Source of the DNA: Tetragonia tetragonoides
Taxonomy: Eukaryota; Streptophyta; Magnoliopsida; Caryophyllales; Aizoaceae
Length of the DNA stretch: 64,000 nt
Reading direction: 5' to 3'
NCBI GenBank assembly: GCA_038025085.1
Contig: CM076141.1
Coordinates: forward strand, 16,804,001-16,868,000
Shown piece by piece: positions 34,501 through 45,200 of this stretch (position 1 is its first letter; each line of letters begins with the position of its first letter). Under the pieces are notes generated by a model that saw nothing but the letters and a program-made list of their open reading frames with translations, made no database searches and was not told where the DNA came from. The position numbers were made by a program, and so were the translations under genes.

Positions 34501-36162
34501 CTTTATGTTGATCGACTGGACTCGCAAACAAGAGATCTGAATGATCTGCCCATGCTAAAGACGATCACTAGCTCACTTGGTTCTTCGATTTGGCGAAGTG
34601 CCATTGTCACTCTTACTCATGCTTCTTCTGCACCACCAGATGGGCCTTCTGGCTCTCCATTGAGTTACGAGGTGTTTGTGGCACAGCGTAGTCATATTGT
34701 TCAGCAGTCTATTGGTCAAGCTGCTGGTGATTTGCGTCTTATGAATCCAAGCTTGATGAACCCTGTTTCCCTTGTGGAGAACCACCCCGCATGTCGAAAG
34801 AACCGAGAAGGCCAGAGGGTGCTTCCTAATGGCCAAGCCTGGAGACCACAATTGTTGATGCTATGCTACTCCTTGAAAATCTTGTCTGAAGGGAATTCCA
34901 CCTCAAAACCTCAAGATCCCTTGGACCGGAAGCTCTTTGGTTTCCGTGTCCGTCAAGTTCCTCTCCCATATCTGTTATCTACAATGTTGCAATCTCGTGC
35001 GCACCCAAAACTTCCAACTGATGACAATGGTGATTCTGATGTTGACATGGAGGACTTGATAGATTCTGATCAAGAAGAAGAGGAGGATGAGTATGATCAG
35101 CTCCCACCATTTAAGCCTTTGAGGAAATCTCAGATAAGCAAGCTTAGCAGAGATCAGAAGAAGGCATATTTTGAGGAGTATGATTACCGGGTGAAGCTTC
35201 TTCAGAGGAAGCAGTTGAAAGAGGAGGTGAAAAGAATGAGAGAGATGAAAAAGAAAGGGAAGAATGGTGTGGATGATTATGGGGAGATGCCAGAGGATTT
35301 TGATCCAGAGAACGGAGCCCCAGCTGCTGTACCAGTGCCATTGCCTGACATGGTTCTGCCTCCATCTTTTGACAGTGACAGTCCGGCTTATCGATATCGG
35401 TTCTTGGAGCCAACTTCACAGTTCTTGGCCCGACCAGTTCTGGACACTCATGGTTGGGACCATGACTGTGGCTATGACGGTGTAAATGTTGAGCAAAGTC
35501 TGGGGATTGCAGGACGCTTCCCAGCTACTGTTGCAACGCAGGTGACAAAAGATAAGAAAGAGTTCAGCATCCATTTGGATTCTGGGGTTTCATCCAAACA
35601 TGGAGAAAATGGTTCTAGCTTAGTTGGCTTTGACATTCAAACTCTTGGCAAGCGATTTGCATACACAGTTAGAGGGGAAAGCAAATTCAAAAATTTGAAG
35701 AACAAGACTGGGGCCGGAGTATCTGTTACACTTTTGGGTGAGGATGTAGCTGCAGGAGTAAAAGTTGAAGATCAGATTACATTGGGCAAGAGGCTGGTTT
35801 TGGTGGGGAGCGGAGGGACCTTTCGTTGTCAGAAGGATGCTGCTTATGGAGCCAATATTGATCTGCGTCTCAGAGATGCTGATTATCCAATTGGGCAGGA
35901 TCAATCCTCGTTTGCCCTATCCTTGATGAAATGGAGAGGGGACTTGGCAATTGGGGGGAACCTTCAGTCTCAGATTTCTGTGGGGCGGAGCTCAAAGATG
36001 GCTGTTCGTGTTTCCTTGAACAACAAGCTCAGTGGTCAGATTTCGGTGAGGACAAGCAGCTCTGATAATATGCAGCTTGCATTAGCTGGACTCATTCCAA
36101 TTGCTATCTCCATCTATCAGCATTTCAGGCCTGGGGTCAGTGAGAATTACTCGATCTACTAG
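31573..36162 (+). CDS. TOC159: Chloroplast preprotein import receptor TOC159
   Basis: A single open frame of 1,529 residues, close to Arabidopsis TOC159 (about 1,500). The protein is the large GTPase receptor of the outer-envelope TOC complex and recognises transit peptides of photosynthetic precursors. Domains in order: an acidic, disordered A domain (1 to about 830) with Asp/Glu runs and 12-residue repeats; the G domain, with the P-loop GKTGVGKS (896-903), switch motif DAPG (943-946) and VDRLDSQTRDLND; and the C-terminal membrane-anchoring M domain (about 1200-1529) with VLPPSFDSD, GIAGRFPA and SIHLDSG, ending in a hydrophobic segment (LALAGLIPIAISIYQHF). The first ATG (MESSDNTQ) fits the leader. 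No intron in the coding part. A shortened, broken second copy lies 6 kb downstream in the same orientation. Confidence 0.97.
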   Translation: MESSDNTQVETTSLLARQPSGIRALPSHDDDDDDPLFENNNSPEKPIENLEKAKNLNSTNNNDTSNSSSSISSSFTSGTTNGSFVSGDEDFETPLAGPDDETLEKSVLEGKNDGVVDGSVMGSSGFSTRKAGVPIAKVSFDEDDDENEVGGWEEDGGEVVDEVESGREYGLENTPKVRVSGEEDVKGENGDDGGEKNVEKDDERDDVGEGSGVEFTNEGDAVVGSNVDVVEAVRSGAAVVVVEEKEGLEVESVEETVNVKESTEVGSKSVKGDDVNSSNEGETVVVEESGTVDVVGSGVNVAEEEERKDSEVELGSVETVPAVVEQPTSVDSVAVEGDGVKVTEEGDAVVDSIRVDAGEAVRSGVAVVGEVDERKVDDSVVQNSASVLVEESVVEKSAPVVEDSVVEKSAPVVKDTVVENSAPVVEDSVVENSAPVVKDTVVENSAPVVEDSVVEESAPVDSQATETDVVEVAGEEDSVVDEMRVDTVEAVRSGVAVVGDSGVEMGTEVKEVRAPVSENVTLGNEFEPLVSSNPVSVANNDVESAEHEQLEGHVREAEMPRSVQMAEALKTDDFKPEIDIKEDEPAGGLQVVSGGDEKKVQPDDEPESSSAVTGGESKPVRSYASVLFNGPDGASSDKTPLNEEVEQTKAPSPEIGVEAEEEKNHVMQEEDDVEDSDTDGESNRILSAEATDTSQLVEELERGSQEASSFDPQARSGGVIVTDSEEEADSDEEGDEKGMFDSAALAALLKAATSAGSDSGPITITSQDGSRLFSVERPAGLGSSLRSVRPASRPSNSSFLTPAGLAAPSEEELSDEEKKKLQHIHQLKINFLRLIRRLGYTAEDSIAAQVLYRLALLAGRPVGPGLSLDFAKHTAMQLEDEGKDDLNFSLNILVLGKTGVGKSATINSIFGEEKVKINAFEAETSSVQEITGTVNGVKIRVIDAPGLKSSGMEQGFNRKVLASVKKFTKKSPPDIMLYVDRLDSQTRDLNDLPMLKTITSSLGSSIWRSAIVTLTHASSAPPDGPSGSPLSYEVFVAQRSHIVQQSIGQAAGDLRLMNPSLMNPVSLVENHPACRKNREGQRVLPNGQAWRPQLLMLCYSLKILSEGNSTSKPQDPLDRKLFGFRVRQVPLPYLLSTMLQSRAHPKLPTDDNGDSDVDMEDLIDSDQEEEEDEYDQLPPFKPLRKSQISKLSRDQKKAYFEEYDYRVKLLQRKQLKEEVKRMREMKKKGKNGVDDYGEMPEDFDPENGAPAAVPVPLPDMVLPPSFDSDSPAYRYRFLEPTSQFLARPVLDTHGWDHDCGYDGVNVEQSLGIAGRFPATVATQVTKDKKEFSIHLDSGVSSKHGENGSSLVGFDIQTLGKRFAYTVRGESKFKNLKNKTGAGVSVTLLGEDVAAGVKVEDQITLGKRLVLVGSGGTFRCQKDAAYGANIDLRLRDADYPIGQDQSSFALSLMKWRGDLAIGGNLQSQISVGRSSKMAVRVSLNNKLSGQISVRTSSSDNMQLALAGLIPIAISIYQHFRPGVSENYSIY
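32749..32955 (+). repeat. 36-bp coding minisatellite in the TOC159 A domain
   Basis: Six tandem 12-residue units start at residues 393, 405, 417, 429, 441 and 453, of the form VVEKSAPVVEDS. The ends alternate between EDS and KDT, implying a 72-bp higher-order unit. A more divergent unit (VVQNSASV) precedes them. The repeats lie in the disordered acidic domain. Confidence 0.9.
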
Positions 36163-37704
36163 TTCGTTATCATTTTTGGTTTCTGTTCTGTGCTTTCGAA
36201 AGTAATTAAGAGTTGTGATGGATAGTATTGTTGTTGCTTGAGCCACATGTTCCTTGTTTTCCAATAAGGCTCTTTCTCTTTGTTAGTGGCATTAGCAGCA
36301 TTTTAGCATTTTGTGTCTATTTCTGTTGGGGTATTTCCTAGGATGCGGGCAAGCAATGTATTCTAAATGAGTATGGAAAGTTATTCTTGTTGTTTCACAC
36401 AAGTGGCATTATATTTTTGCGGGCAATCAGTGTATTCATAAATGAAAGTATGGAGAGTGATATTTGCTGTTTCACACTAGTGGCATTCATATTTTTTCTT
36501 CCATGACAGGAAAGAATCTGTAGTTTTCTTAGAAAATTAAGTTGTTTTTTTTCTTTTCTTGTGGATTTGTCTGTCTGGCAAAACCAAGACATTCGATCCA
36601 GTTGTTTACTGACCTGCTATGGCTAAACATAAGTTGGTAACTGTTCTTGTGGATTCATCTATTGTATATACTTGGTCTATTCGATCCAGTTCCTTACTGT
36701 GCTTTGGCTAGCATATATTGTGTTCCTGGATCCGATATACTCCCGTAACTGTTTCTTTATACGGATGAGAAACAAAGTTCCCTGACTTCCCTCCAGTGAT
36801 TGAACATCTAAATTTACTGCATGTACTGCATTAGCCACGATCTGGTGTTTCTTGCTTTCTTACTCCAGCACACATGTAATTGCTTTCGCCATTGTCTATT
36901 GTAGATGAGAGAACTATGAAAGTTGCCTCTGCGACAAGGATTTGGAATATGGAACTGACATCGATTTCTCACATCTGCTCTGTTTATCGAATGATGTTCA
37001 CTGGGCTCCTGTTAACCGGCTTTGTACTGGGCTCCACAGTTCACTACTTCGCTTGGTGCAAGTATTTTTGCTCCTGTTAAACTTGCTTCTCCAAAAATGG
37101 GTTGTGTGCATTTGCAATACTTGTTTGACACTTTGGTACGGTCTGATATGTTGCCATTTGCACGCATCATCCATTATTTTTGCTGTTCCATCTCTGGTCA
37201 CAGACACAGTAGAATATATGTTAAGTAAACCTTCAATACTTCTATTACGGAGAGTGGAGATTTGCATGAACCCCAGGTATCCTTTCCCCCTTTCCCCTTT
37301 TGGTGATTATAGGGATAATATTCAATATATTCATTGATTACAAGTATGATCCTTAAAGAAAAGAACAAGTCTTGTGTGAAATCAACTCACCGTAAAATGG
37401 GGTGACTACTTAGAAAGTTAGGGGTCATTTACTATAAGTTGTGAGACTGTGACACCATTATTTCACTTAAATGTGACCATCGTCTCACCGAAAGTTATGA
37501 AAATATCTAAATTGATGGCTTCATTTGTGAAGATATGAATCCTAAAATTTCATGACACTATTATTATTATTTTTATAAAACTTATCATTGTGCCCCCCTC
37601 TCTCTATTTTATTTAAATTTAAATGCAAGCACTTGACAGTTTGTCATGGGCCAAACTCAACATCCTTATGATTGCTCAACATCCTTATGCAGTTCTGAAT
37701 ATTA
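36163..37704. other. TOC159 3' UTR and downstream sequence with local tandem duplications
   Basis: No gene seen. Two imperfect tandem duplications stand out: a 74-78-bp unit starting GCGGGCAA at 36345 and 36419 (both contain GTTTCACAC and GTGGCATT), and an 88-bp-spaced pair starting TTCTTGTGGATT at 36556 and 36644 (both contain ATTCGATCCAGTT). Short frames at 36880-37330 have no recognisable protein. Confidence 0.6.
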
Positions 37705-38007
37705 TAAGGGGGTGTTTGGTAGGGGTAATAAGGAAAGGGAAAGGGAAAGGGAAACAAAAATCTGGATATCCTTTGTTTGTGTTTGGTTGGAAAACACGCG
37801 AATCTGATTACCTGATATACGGATTGGAATACCTGTTTGGGGTATTCACCATTACCTGCATTTTCGATGGTATTTCGATTCCCTACCGATTAGCAAAGAG
37901 AGTGAGGGAGACTGGAAAGCGAGGAGAGAGAAAATATTCTCGTGAGTGGGGAGTGATGGTCATGTCAACGTGTGAAGCGGTAATTTCTTTTCAATATTTC
38001 CATTTTA

Positions 38008-38262
38008 GGGCCTGTTCTCTTCACCTTCTTTTTACTGAACTTATCTGCACAATACTGAACTGAATTGAAATTTACTGAACTGAACTGAACTTATTTTTAC
38101 TGAATTTATAATTACAAAGAGTAAATTTGTTCTTTGGTTTACCGAATTCTGCTGAATTTTTCTGAACTGAACTGAACTGAATTTTACTGAACTGAACTGA
38201 TTTTACGGAACTGAACTGAATTTTACTGAATACTTCTAGGGGAAGTTAAGGAGAACAGGCCC
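38008..38262. mobile_element. Tourist-like element with TGAACTGAACTG repeats, copy E
   Basis: The ends GGGCCTGTTCTCTTCACCTT and inverse of the right end, GGGCCTGTTCTCCTTAACTT, match well. TTA at 38005-38007 and 38263-38265 is the target duplication. The inside is made of ACTGAACTGAATTTT words. It lies within the larger insertion. Confidence 0.88.
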
Positions 38263-38779
38263 TTAGTGTCATATGTCTATTGATCAAGTGGGATTTGCTT
38301 TGGATCCACAATTTTCTTTTCTTTTTCTTTTTTCTCTTCTTTTGGATCTTTACAATTCGTTTTTTCTAAAACAATACTTTGGAGTTTGAGCCACATAATT
38401 TAAAATCACCCACCAAAGCTAATCTAGTTCTCCCATAGAAAAAAAATATCATAATATGACCCCCGAAAAAAAAAAGTTCTCCATCATTCATTAACATCAT
38501 TAATGCTTATTGGCTGGACCTGCGTCCAGCTAATATGGCTGGATCAGGCTCAGTCTGCGCGTCATTTATACAAGACTAAGGAAGCGCAATTTTATTGGCC
38601 CGCCCAATACGAAAAGATTACCGTTTTCTTTCACTTCAAAACTGGTCCAACATGCTTTTGGATGTACGTGGCCCCCACTTCCTTTACTCATTTTTTTTTT
38701 TCCTTTTTCAATGATTTTTAAGACATTTTTTTTTTTGTTTTGAGAATTATTATCTGTAGAAACTTTTAAACTTTTTTTT

Positions 38780-40605
38780 AATAACATTTTGTTTATTACA
38801 CTTATGAACCTTTACCCTATTTTTAAAGAACCTTAAGTTTATACCTTATGAATAATTAAACTATTTTTTAATTAACATATCGTTTATAACTTATGAACAA
38901 CTAGACTATTTTTTAATGAACATTGTGTTTATACCTTATGAACAATTAGACTATTTTTATGAACTATTAGACTATTTTTATGAACATGATCTACCCCGAT
39001 CCCACCTCCTTGACATTACTTCAATTCTTTCCTTTTTTATTTTTTATTTTTTAAGGGTCATTGACTTATTTTTTTTCCTTTTCACAAATGAGTCTTATTT
39101 ATCTATTTTTTTTTATTTGAAATATTTTATTCCATTTTCATTCAAGAAACCTTATATTTATAACCTATGAACTATTAAACTATAATTTTTATGAACCTCA
39201 AGTTTATAACTAATGAACTACTAGGCTATTTGCTAATAAACTATTTAACTATTTTATATAGACATTACGTTTTGTCACAACAAAAAAAAAACATATAAAC
39301 TATTAGGTTAATTTAAATAAATTTTATGCCCCCTAAAAAAATGAACCTTATGTCCCCTAAATGAACCTTACGTTTATAACTTATGCTATTTTTAATGAAC
39401 ATTGCATTTACAACTTATGAACTATTAGGCTATTTTTAATGAACATTGCGTTTACAACTTATGAACTATATTAAGCTATTTTAATGAACATTGCGTTTAC
39501 AACTTATAAACTATTAGATTATTTTTTATGAAAATTATGCTTTTACAACTTATGAACTATTAGGCTATTCTTAATGAACATTGTTTTTACGACGTATGAA
39601 CTATTAGGCTATTTTAAATGAACATGGCGTTTACAACTTATAAACTATTAGACTATTATTTATGCATTGTGTTTACAACTTATGAACTATTAGGCTATTC
39701 TTAATGAACATTGTGTTTACGACGTATGAACTATTAGGCTATTTTAAATGAACATTGCGTTTACGACGTATGAACTATTAAGCTATTTTAAATGAACATT
39801 GCGTTTACGACGTATGAGCTATTAGGCTATTTTAAATAAACATTTGCGTTTACGACATATGAACTATTAGGCTATTTTAAATGAACATTGCGTTTACGAC
39901 GTATGAACTATTAGGCTATTTTATATGAACATTGCGTTTACGATGTATGAACTATTAGGCTATTTTAAATAAACATTGCGTTTACGACATATGAACTATT
40001 AGGCTATTTTAAATGAACATTATGTGTACCACATATGAACTATTAGGCTATTCTTAATGAACATTGCGTTTACGACGTATGAACTATTAGGCTATTTTAT
40101 ATGAACATTGCGTTTACGACGTATGAACTATTATGAACATTGCGTTTATGACGTATGAACTATTAGGTTATTCTAAATGAACATTGCGTTTACGACGTAT
40201 GAACTATTAGGCTATTTAAATGAACATTGCGTTTATGACGTATGAACTATTAAGCTATTTTAAATGAATATTGCGTTTACGACATATGAACTATTAGGCT
40301 ATTTTTGATGAACATTGCGTTTACCACATATGAACTATTAGACTATTTTTAATGAACATTGCGTTTACGACGTATGAACTATTAGGCTATTGTAAATGAA
40401 CATTGGGTTTACGACGTATGAACTATTAGGCTATTTTAAATGAGCATTGCGTTTACGATTTATGAACTATTAGGCTATTTTGAGTGAACATTGCGTTTAC
40501 GACATATGAACTATTAGGCTATTTTAAATGAACATTACCTTTACAACTATGAACTTTTAGGCTATTTTAAATGAACATTGCGTTTACCACGTATGAACTA
40601 TATTA
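38780..40605. repeat. 44-bp minisatellite array
   Basis: From about 39370 to 40600 a 44-bp unit (GAACATTGCGTTTACGACGT then ATGAACTATTAGGCTATTTT plus AAAT) repeats about 28 times with few changes. From 38780 to 39370 more divergent and shortened copies can be followed. Every unit contains stops in all forward frames, so it is not coding. Confidence 0.93.
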
Positions 40606-40639
40606 TTACTCAAAAAGAAACCAAACTACTCATGCGTCA

Positions 40640-40692
40640 ACAGAGGAAAAGAAAAACAAAAGTCACTAGCGTCAACGAGATAAGGAAGATTG

Positions 40693-40726
<34 letters not shown>

Positions 40727-40911
40727 CCCGTTTTTGCTCATCAAGGAAGATTGCTTATGAAGCTGAAGTTCTAATTGATTCATACTTTGAAGAGGATGAT
40801 CTGAAGAAAAGATCATCAAAAGGCCACTTCTTGGCGGTGTTTATCAAGAGGTTCAGGAACCTCCCAAAGCCTTATCGGAGTGGCAATGAGATTCAGGCTC
40901 TCAGTACAAGG
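40640..40911 (+). pseudogene. Fragment of an NLR resistance gene (Rx-type coiled-coil domain)
   Basis: VNEIRKIAYEAEVLIDSYF, then FEEDDLKKRSSKGHF and FIKRFRNLPKPYRSGNEIQAL, strongly resemble the Rx N-terminal coiled-coil region of plant CC-NLR proteins (the 'IAYDAEDVID' block). A poly-T insertion with a 14-bp duplication splits the first block between RKIA and YEAE. No NB-ARC or LRR follows; after about 40911 the frame is unrelated. The piece lies inside the large Harbinger-like insertion and may be captured DNA. Confidence 0.65.
40696..40756 (-). mobile_element. Tiny poly(A) retro-insertion with 14-bp duplication
   Basis: AAGGAAGATTGCTT occurs at 40682-40695 and 40743-40756. Between the copies lie the rest of a 33-T run (40694-40726) and 16 bp. 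On the minus strand this is a short 3' end followed by a poly(A) tail within a target duplication, the form of a severely truncated LINE-mediated insertion. Confidence 0.7.
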
Positions 40912-41798
40912 AACGACCACCGCCACCGCTGCAGTCCACCACATATACACCGTAACCTCACCCCTACCCCCGCCGTCGTTGACCTTCGATCCACTACCCC
41001 CGAACAAAATTCGAAAAACAAGCAACATGAAAAATACTCAATTTGGGTCTCGATGAACTCTAAAAATCGAGAGAAGTGTAGATATGACAATTTTGTAATT
41101 TAATTTTTGCCTTTGGAGTTACAAGAACAAATCAATTCCATTGTTCTGAGGAGAGAGAGAATGTCTGTCAGTCTGTGCGTTGAGGGGAGGAAGAAAGCAA
41201 AGAGGTATAGAAACTGGAAAGGAAGCGCGAATTACAAAAATGCCACTGAGCTTCTAATTATTTGCAAAATTTCCAAAGTGGTCCATCCAAATTGGATGGA
41301 CATAGGTCCATATAAAATTTTTTACCATATCAACTCCAAACAACAACAAAGGGAATTGAAAGAAATAGAGTGAACCAAACAAGATGGATAATAGGTTTCA
41401 TTACCTTTCCTTTCCCCTCGATTCCCTTTGTTGTTTTCTTTCTCTTTCCAATAATGAACCAAACGCCCCCTAACTATACGGCGTTTAACCAATTCTGTTA
41501 TATATATAGGTAATTCACTTTAAAACTAATGCAAAATTTCCAGCTTAGTGAATACGTAGAATATTGGTGTACAAAAGTTCTATACTTCGGTTAGTAAAAT
41601 TAACCCAATTTTCTCCTTCGGATCTTCAATTAGGACTTTGGGAAGGAAGGCACTGCATTAGTTACTATATATAAGTTATAACACTTGAAATTGGACTCTT
41701 AGAAATTGGTGATTTAGTTGGACATAGTATATTTCCGGCCGGAAAAAAGAAAAGAAAAAAACAGAACTTGGATATAAGGAGATGACAGATGAGACCTT

Positions 41799-41911
41799 TC
41801 CTACACTTCTCTTCTATACTCCCTCCAGTACCTTACAAAGATCAATTTTAAAGATCGATTTTTTTTGGTCTTTGTAAGGTATTAGAGGGAGTATAGGAGA
41901 GAAGTGTAGGA
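41799..41911. mobile_element. Short foldback element with Stowaway-type centre
   Basis: The inner 73 bp (41819-41891) begin CTCCCTCCAGTACC and end in the inverse, flanked by TA on both sides, as in Stowaway/Mariner MITEs. The inverted symmetry extends outwards for about 20 more bp on each side (CCTACACTTCTCTTCTATA and its inverse), so about 45 bp per arm can pair, giving a near-perfect hairpin. Confidence 0.75.
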
Positions 41912-42242
41912 GATTAGAGGATCTCATTTCGGACATAAGAGTATGTTGGAGCAAGTCGGTGGTTTATCTTCATGAAGAAAGACACTTTTAATTACCAAAA
42001 GAAATGGAAGAACAACTCTGTACTATGAAATGAAGCTGAACGTACGTGCAACTTTTAAGCAACCCTTGGTTAAATTGAAAAAAGGAAAATAAAATCTTTC
42101 GCTTAATTCATTGACTTATTTCCCAAGCTTTCTGTCTAATATCTCTTCTCCGCCCACATACAAATACAATAAAGTCAAGCAATTCACAAGCCCTAGGAAA
42201 TTAAAACCCTGTTACATTCCTTCAATATTCAAGCGCAAACTA
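41912..42242. other. Upstream region of the TOC159-like copy
   Basis: No distinct feature. The 5' CT-rich leader (about 42117-42240) resembles a plant 5' UTR. Confidence 0.4.
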
Positions 42243-45200
42243 ATGGAGACAGTGGAAAAGGTGTCCCTTTTGGCCTCAGAACACTCAGATATTCATGCTT
42301 TGTTATGTCATGAAGATGATGACGATAATGATGATTCTGGCCTGTTATTCGCAAACTATAATTCACTCGAAAAACTCAAGGAAGAAGAGACTAGTATATG
42401 TAGTAGGAGCAACAACAGCAATAATGACACTAGCACCTACACCAGCATTAGTGATACGGAGGGGGAGACGATATCGGAGGGTCATCAAGTTGTCAAAAAC
42501 ATGATTGAGAAATCAGACGAAGAGTCTGACAGAAAAGGGGGAGGAAATGAGTTGTCTGAGTGTCTGCTCTTTATACAGCTATTGTTACAGACTTGGATGT
42601 AAGGAAGGATTATTATTCAGAAAATTCTGATAATGTTGAAAGATCTGCGTTAGACAGTGAATTACATGTTACTGCTGTACAGGATGTAAGAACGGAAATG
42701 GAGGGTTTTGATGGTGAAGATGAAACCTTTACGAGCGATGAGTTCGAGCCGTGGGTTGGATCATGTTCATCAGGTGTACGCTTTAGTGGGTTTGAGCCTG
42801 TTGGTGGAGTGCAAGTTATTTCTGGTGGGGTTGAAGAAACAGTTCATCCAATTTCCTACAAGGAAGGGAAGGAAAAGGAGCTGTTTGATTCTGTTGCATT
42901 TGCTGATCTTCTGAAAGATGTGACTATTGATAGTGCTAAATCAGATTCTGGCACTATCACAACAACTCGTCTTGACATTGGTGCTGTATCCGAGGAGAAG
43001 CTGAGTGAAGAAGAGAAAAAGGAGCTGCAGCGTATACACCAGTTGAGAGTGAAGTTCTTGAGGCTTGTTCATAGACTACTTGGCCATATGAAGGATTTCA
43101 GAGTCACTCAAGTTCTGCATAATCTGGAGTTTCTGATGGGGAGGCCAAAAATTACTGTCTTCAGTCTTGATAGCGCGAAACAGACAGCTATGCAGCTTGA
43201 GGTGGCTCAAGGGAAAGATGATTTGAACTTTTCCTTGAACATTTTGGTTCTTGGGAAAAGTGGTGTTGGCAAGAGCGCTACCATCAATTCTATTTTTGGT
43301 GAAGAGAAGGTTAGAATCAATGCATTTGAACCTGAAACAAATTCTGTGCACAGGATTAGTGGAGTCGTAGACGGAGTTAAGATCATGGTTATAGATTCAC
43401 CTGGTCTTAGATCTTCCATAAAGGAGCAAGATTTTAACCGGAAAGTCCTAGCATCCATTAAGAGGCTAACAAAGAAGTATCCTCCTGATATAATGCTGTA
43501 TGTAGATCGACTAGACTCACAAACAAGAGATTTGAATGATCAGCCCATGCTAAGGACGATAACTAGCTCTCTTGGTTCTTCGATTTGGCGAAGTGCCATT
43601 GTCACCCTTACTCATGCATGTTGTGCACCTTTGGATGGGCCATCTGGCTTTCAATTGAGTTATGATGTGTATGTGGCACGGCGTAGTCATATTGTTCAGC
43701 AGTCAATTGTACAAGCTGTTGGTGATTTCTCATTTACTAATTCTAGCTTGATGAACCCCGTTTGCCTTGTGGAGAACCATCCTGCATGTGGAAGGAACCA
43801 TGAAGGCCACAGGTTGATTCCCGATGGCCAAGCCTGGAGACCACTTTTATTGTTACAGTGTTGCTCTTTGAAGATCTTGTCTGAAGCAGGTTTTACCTCG
43901 CAACCTCAAGATCCCTTTGATCCACTCCGGTTGCCATCTCTCTCGTACTTGTTATCTTTACTGTTTCAACCTAGTTCTCACCCAAAACTTCCAGCTGACA
44001 ACAATGGTGATTCTGACATTGGCTTGGAGGACGACTTGTCATGTTTTGATAAGGAAGACGAAGAGGATGAGTATGATAAGCTCCCACCATTTACGCCCTT
44101 GAGAAAATCTCAGATTGCAAAGCTTAGCAGAATTCAGAGGAAATCATATTTTGAGGAGTATGATTATCGAGTAAAGCTACTGCAGAAGAAGCGGTGGAAG
44201 GAGGAGCTCAAACGAAGAAAAATAATGAGAAATATCAAAAAGAAAGGGAAGAGCTGTATGAATGATTATAGCGAAATGCTAGAAGGAAACCCAGCTGCTT
44301 GCCTGATTCTTTGCATGATTCGGTTCTGCCTCCATCTTTTGATAGTGACGACCTGGCTTACCTATATTGCGGCTTGGAGCCAAGTTCACAACTCATGACT
44401 AGGCCGTTGAGCCTCCAGGTTTGGGACCGCGGTTTTGGATTTGATGGTGTCAATTTGGAGAAGAATATGGGAATTGCAGGACGCTTTCCAGCAGCAGTTG
44501 CAATGCAGGTTAGAAAAGATAAGAAAGATTTCAGCATCCATTTGGATTCTACAGTTGCTGCAAAGCATGGTGAAATTGGTTCTTCTGCAATTGGTTTTGA
44601 CATCAGAACTCTTGGCGAGCAACTCGCTTACATTATCAGAGGGGAGAGCATATTCAGGAATTTGAAGAACAACAGGACAACTGCTGGAGTATCTGTTACA
44701 TTCCTAGGTGAGAATGTGGCTACTGGAATAAAAGTTGAAGATCAGATTAGTTTCGGAAAGAGGCTGGCTTTGCTGGGCAGCATAGGTACTGTTCGTTCAC
44801 AGGACGCAGCTGGTTATGGTGCTAATTTGGAGATAGTTCTCCGAAAAAAAGATTATCCCATTGGTCAGGATCAATCATCGTTAGTCCTGTCCGCGATGAA
44901 ATCTAGAGGAGAGTCTGGAATGGGGGCAAGTTTTCAGTCTCAGTTTTCTGTTGGCCGGAGTTCAAAGATGGCCGTTGGTGTTGGCTTAAACAAGCAGCTT
45001 AGTCCGCAGATTACAGTAAGGACAAGCAGCTCTGGTCATATTCTGCTTGCACTTGCTGGTCTCATTCCAGTTGTTATCTGCATCTACTGGAAATGCAGGC
45101 CTCAGCGCCATAGAGAATCATTTGTTCGGCTAGATTCATCTCATATTCCTTGGCAAGACAGGAAGTACAAAAAGCACAGGGATCTTGGGTATTTGTTTCT

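Larger units (their letters stand above)
37708..41470. mobile_element. Large PIF/Harbinger-like non-autonomous insertion
   Basis: The left end GGGGGTGTTTGGT and inverse of the right end, GGGGGCGTTTGGTT, match, and TAA flanks both sides (37705-37707 and 41471-41473). Subterminal similarity continues loosely (TAATAAGGAAAGGGAAAGG on the left; purine-rich GGAAAGAGAAAG on the right, and TTGTTTGGTT on both). Inside are a nested Tourist-like element, a 44-bp minisatellite and an NLR gene fragment, but no transposase. An alternative is two separate MITEs, each keeping one end. Confidence 0.6.

Noticed and set aside
38780..40605. CRISPR-like regularly spaced repeats
   Set aside because: The 44-bp units are directly adjacent without unique spacers, in a plant nuclear context; it is a minisatellite.
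40816..41090. Antisense frames opposite the NLR fragment
   Set aside because: No similarity; the plus strand carries the recognisable Rx-type block.
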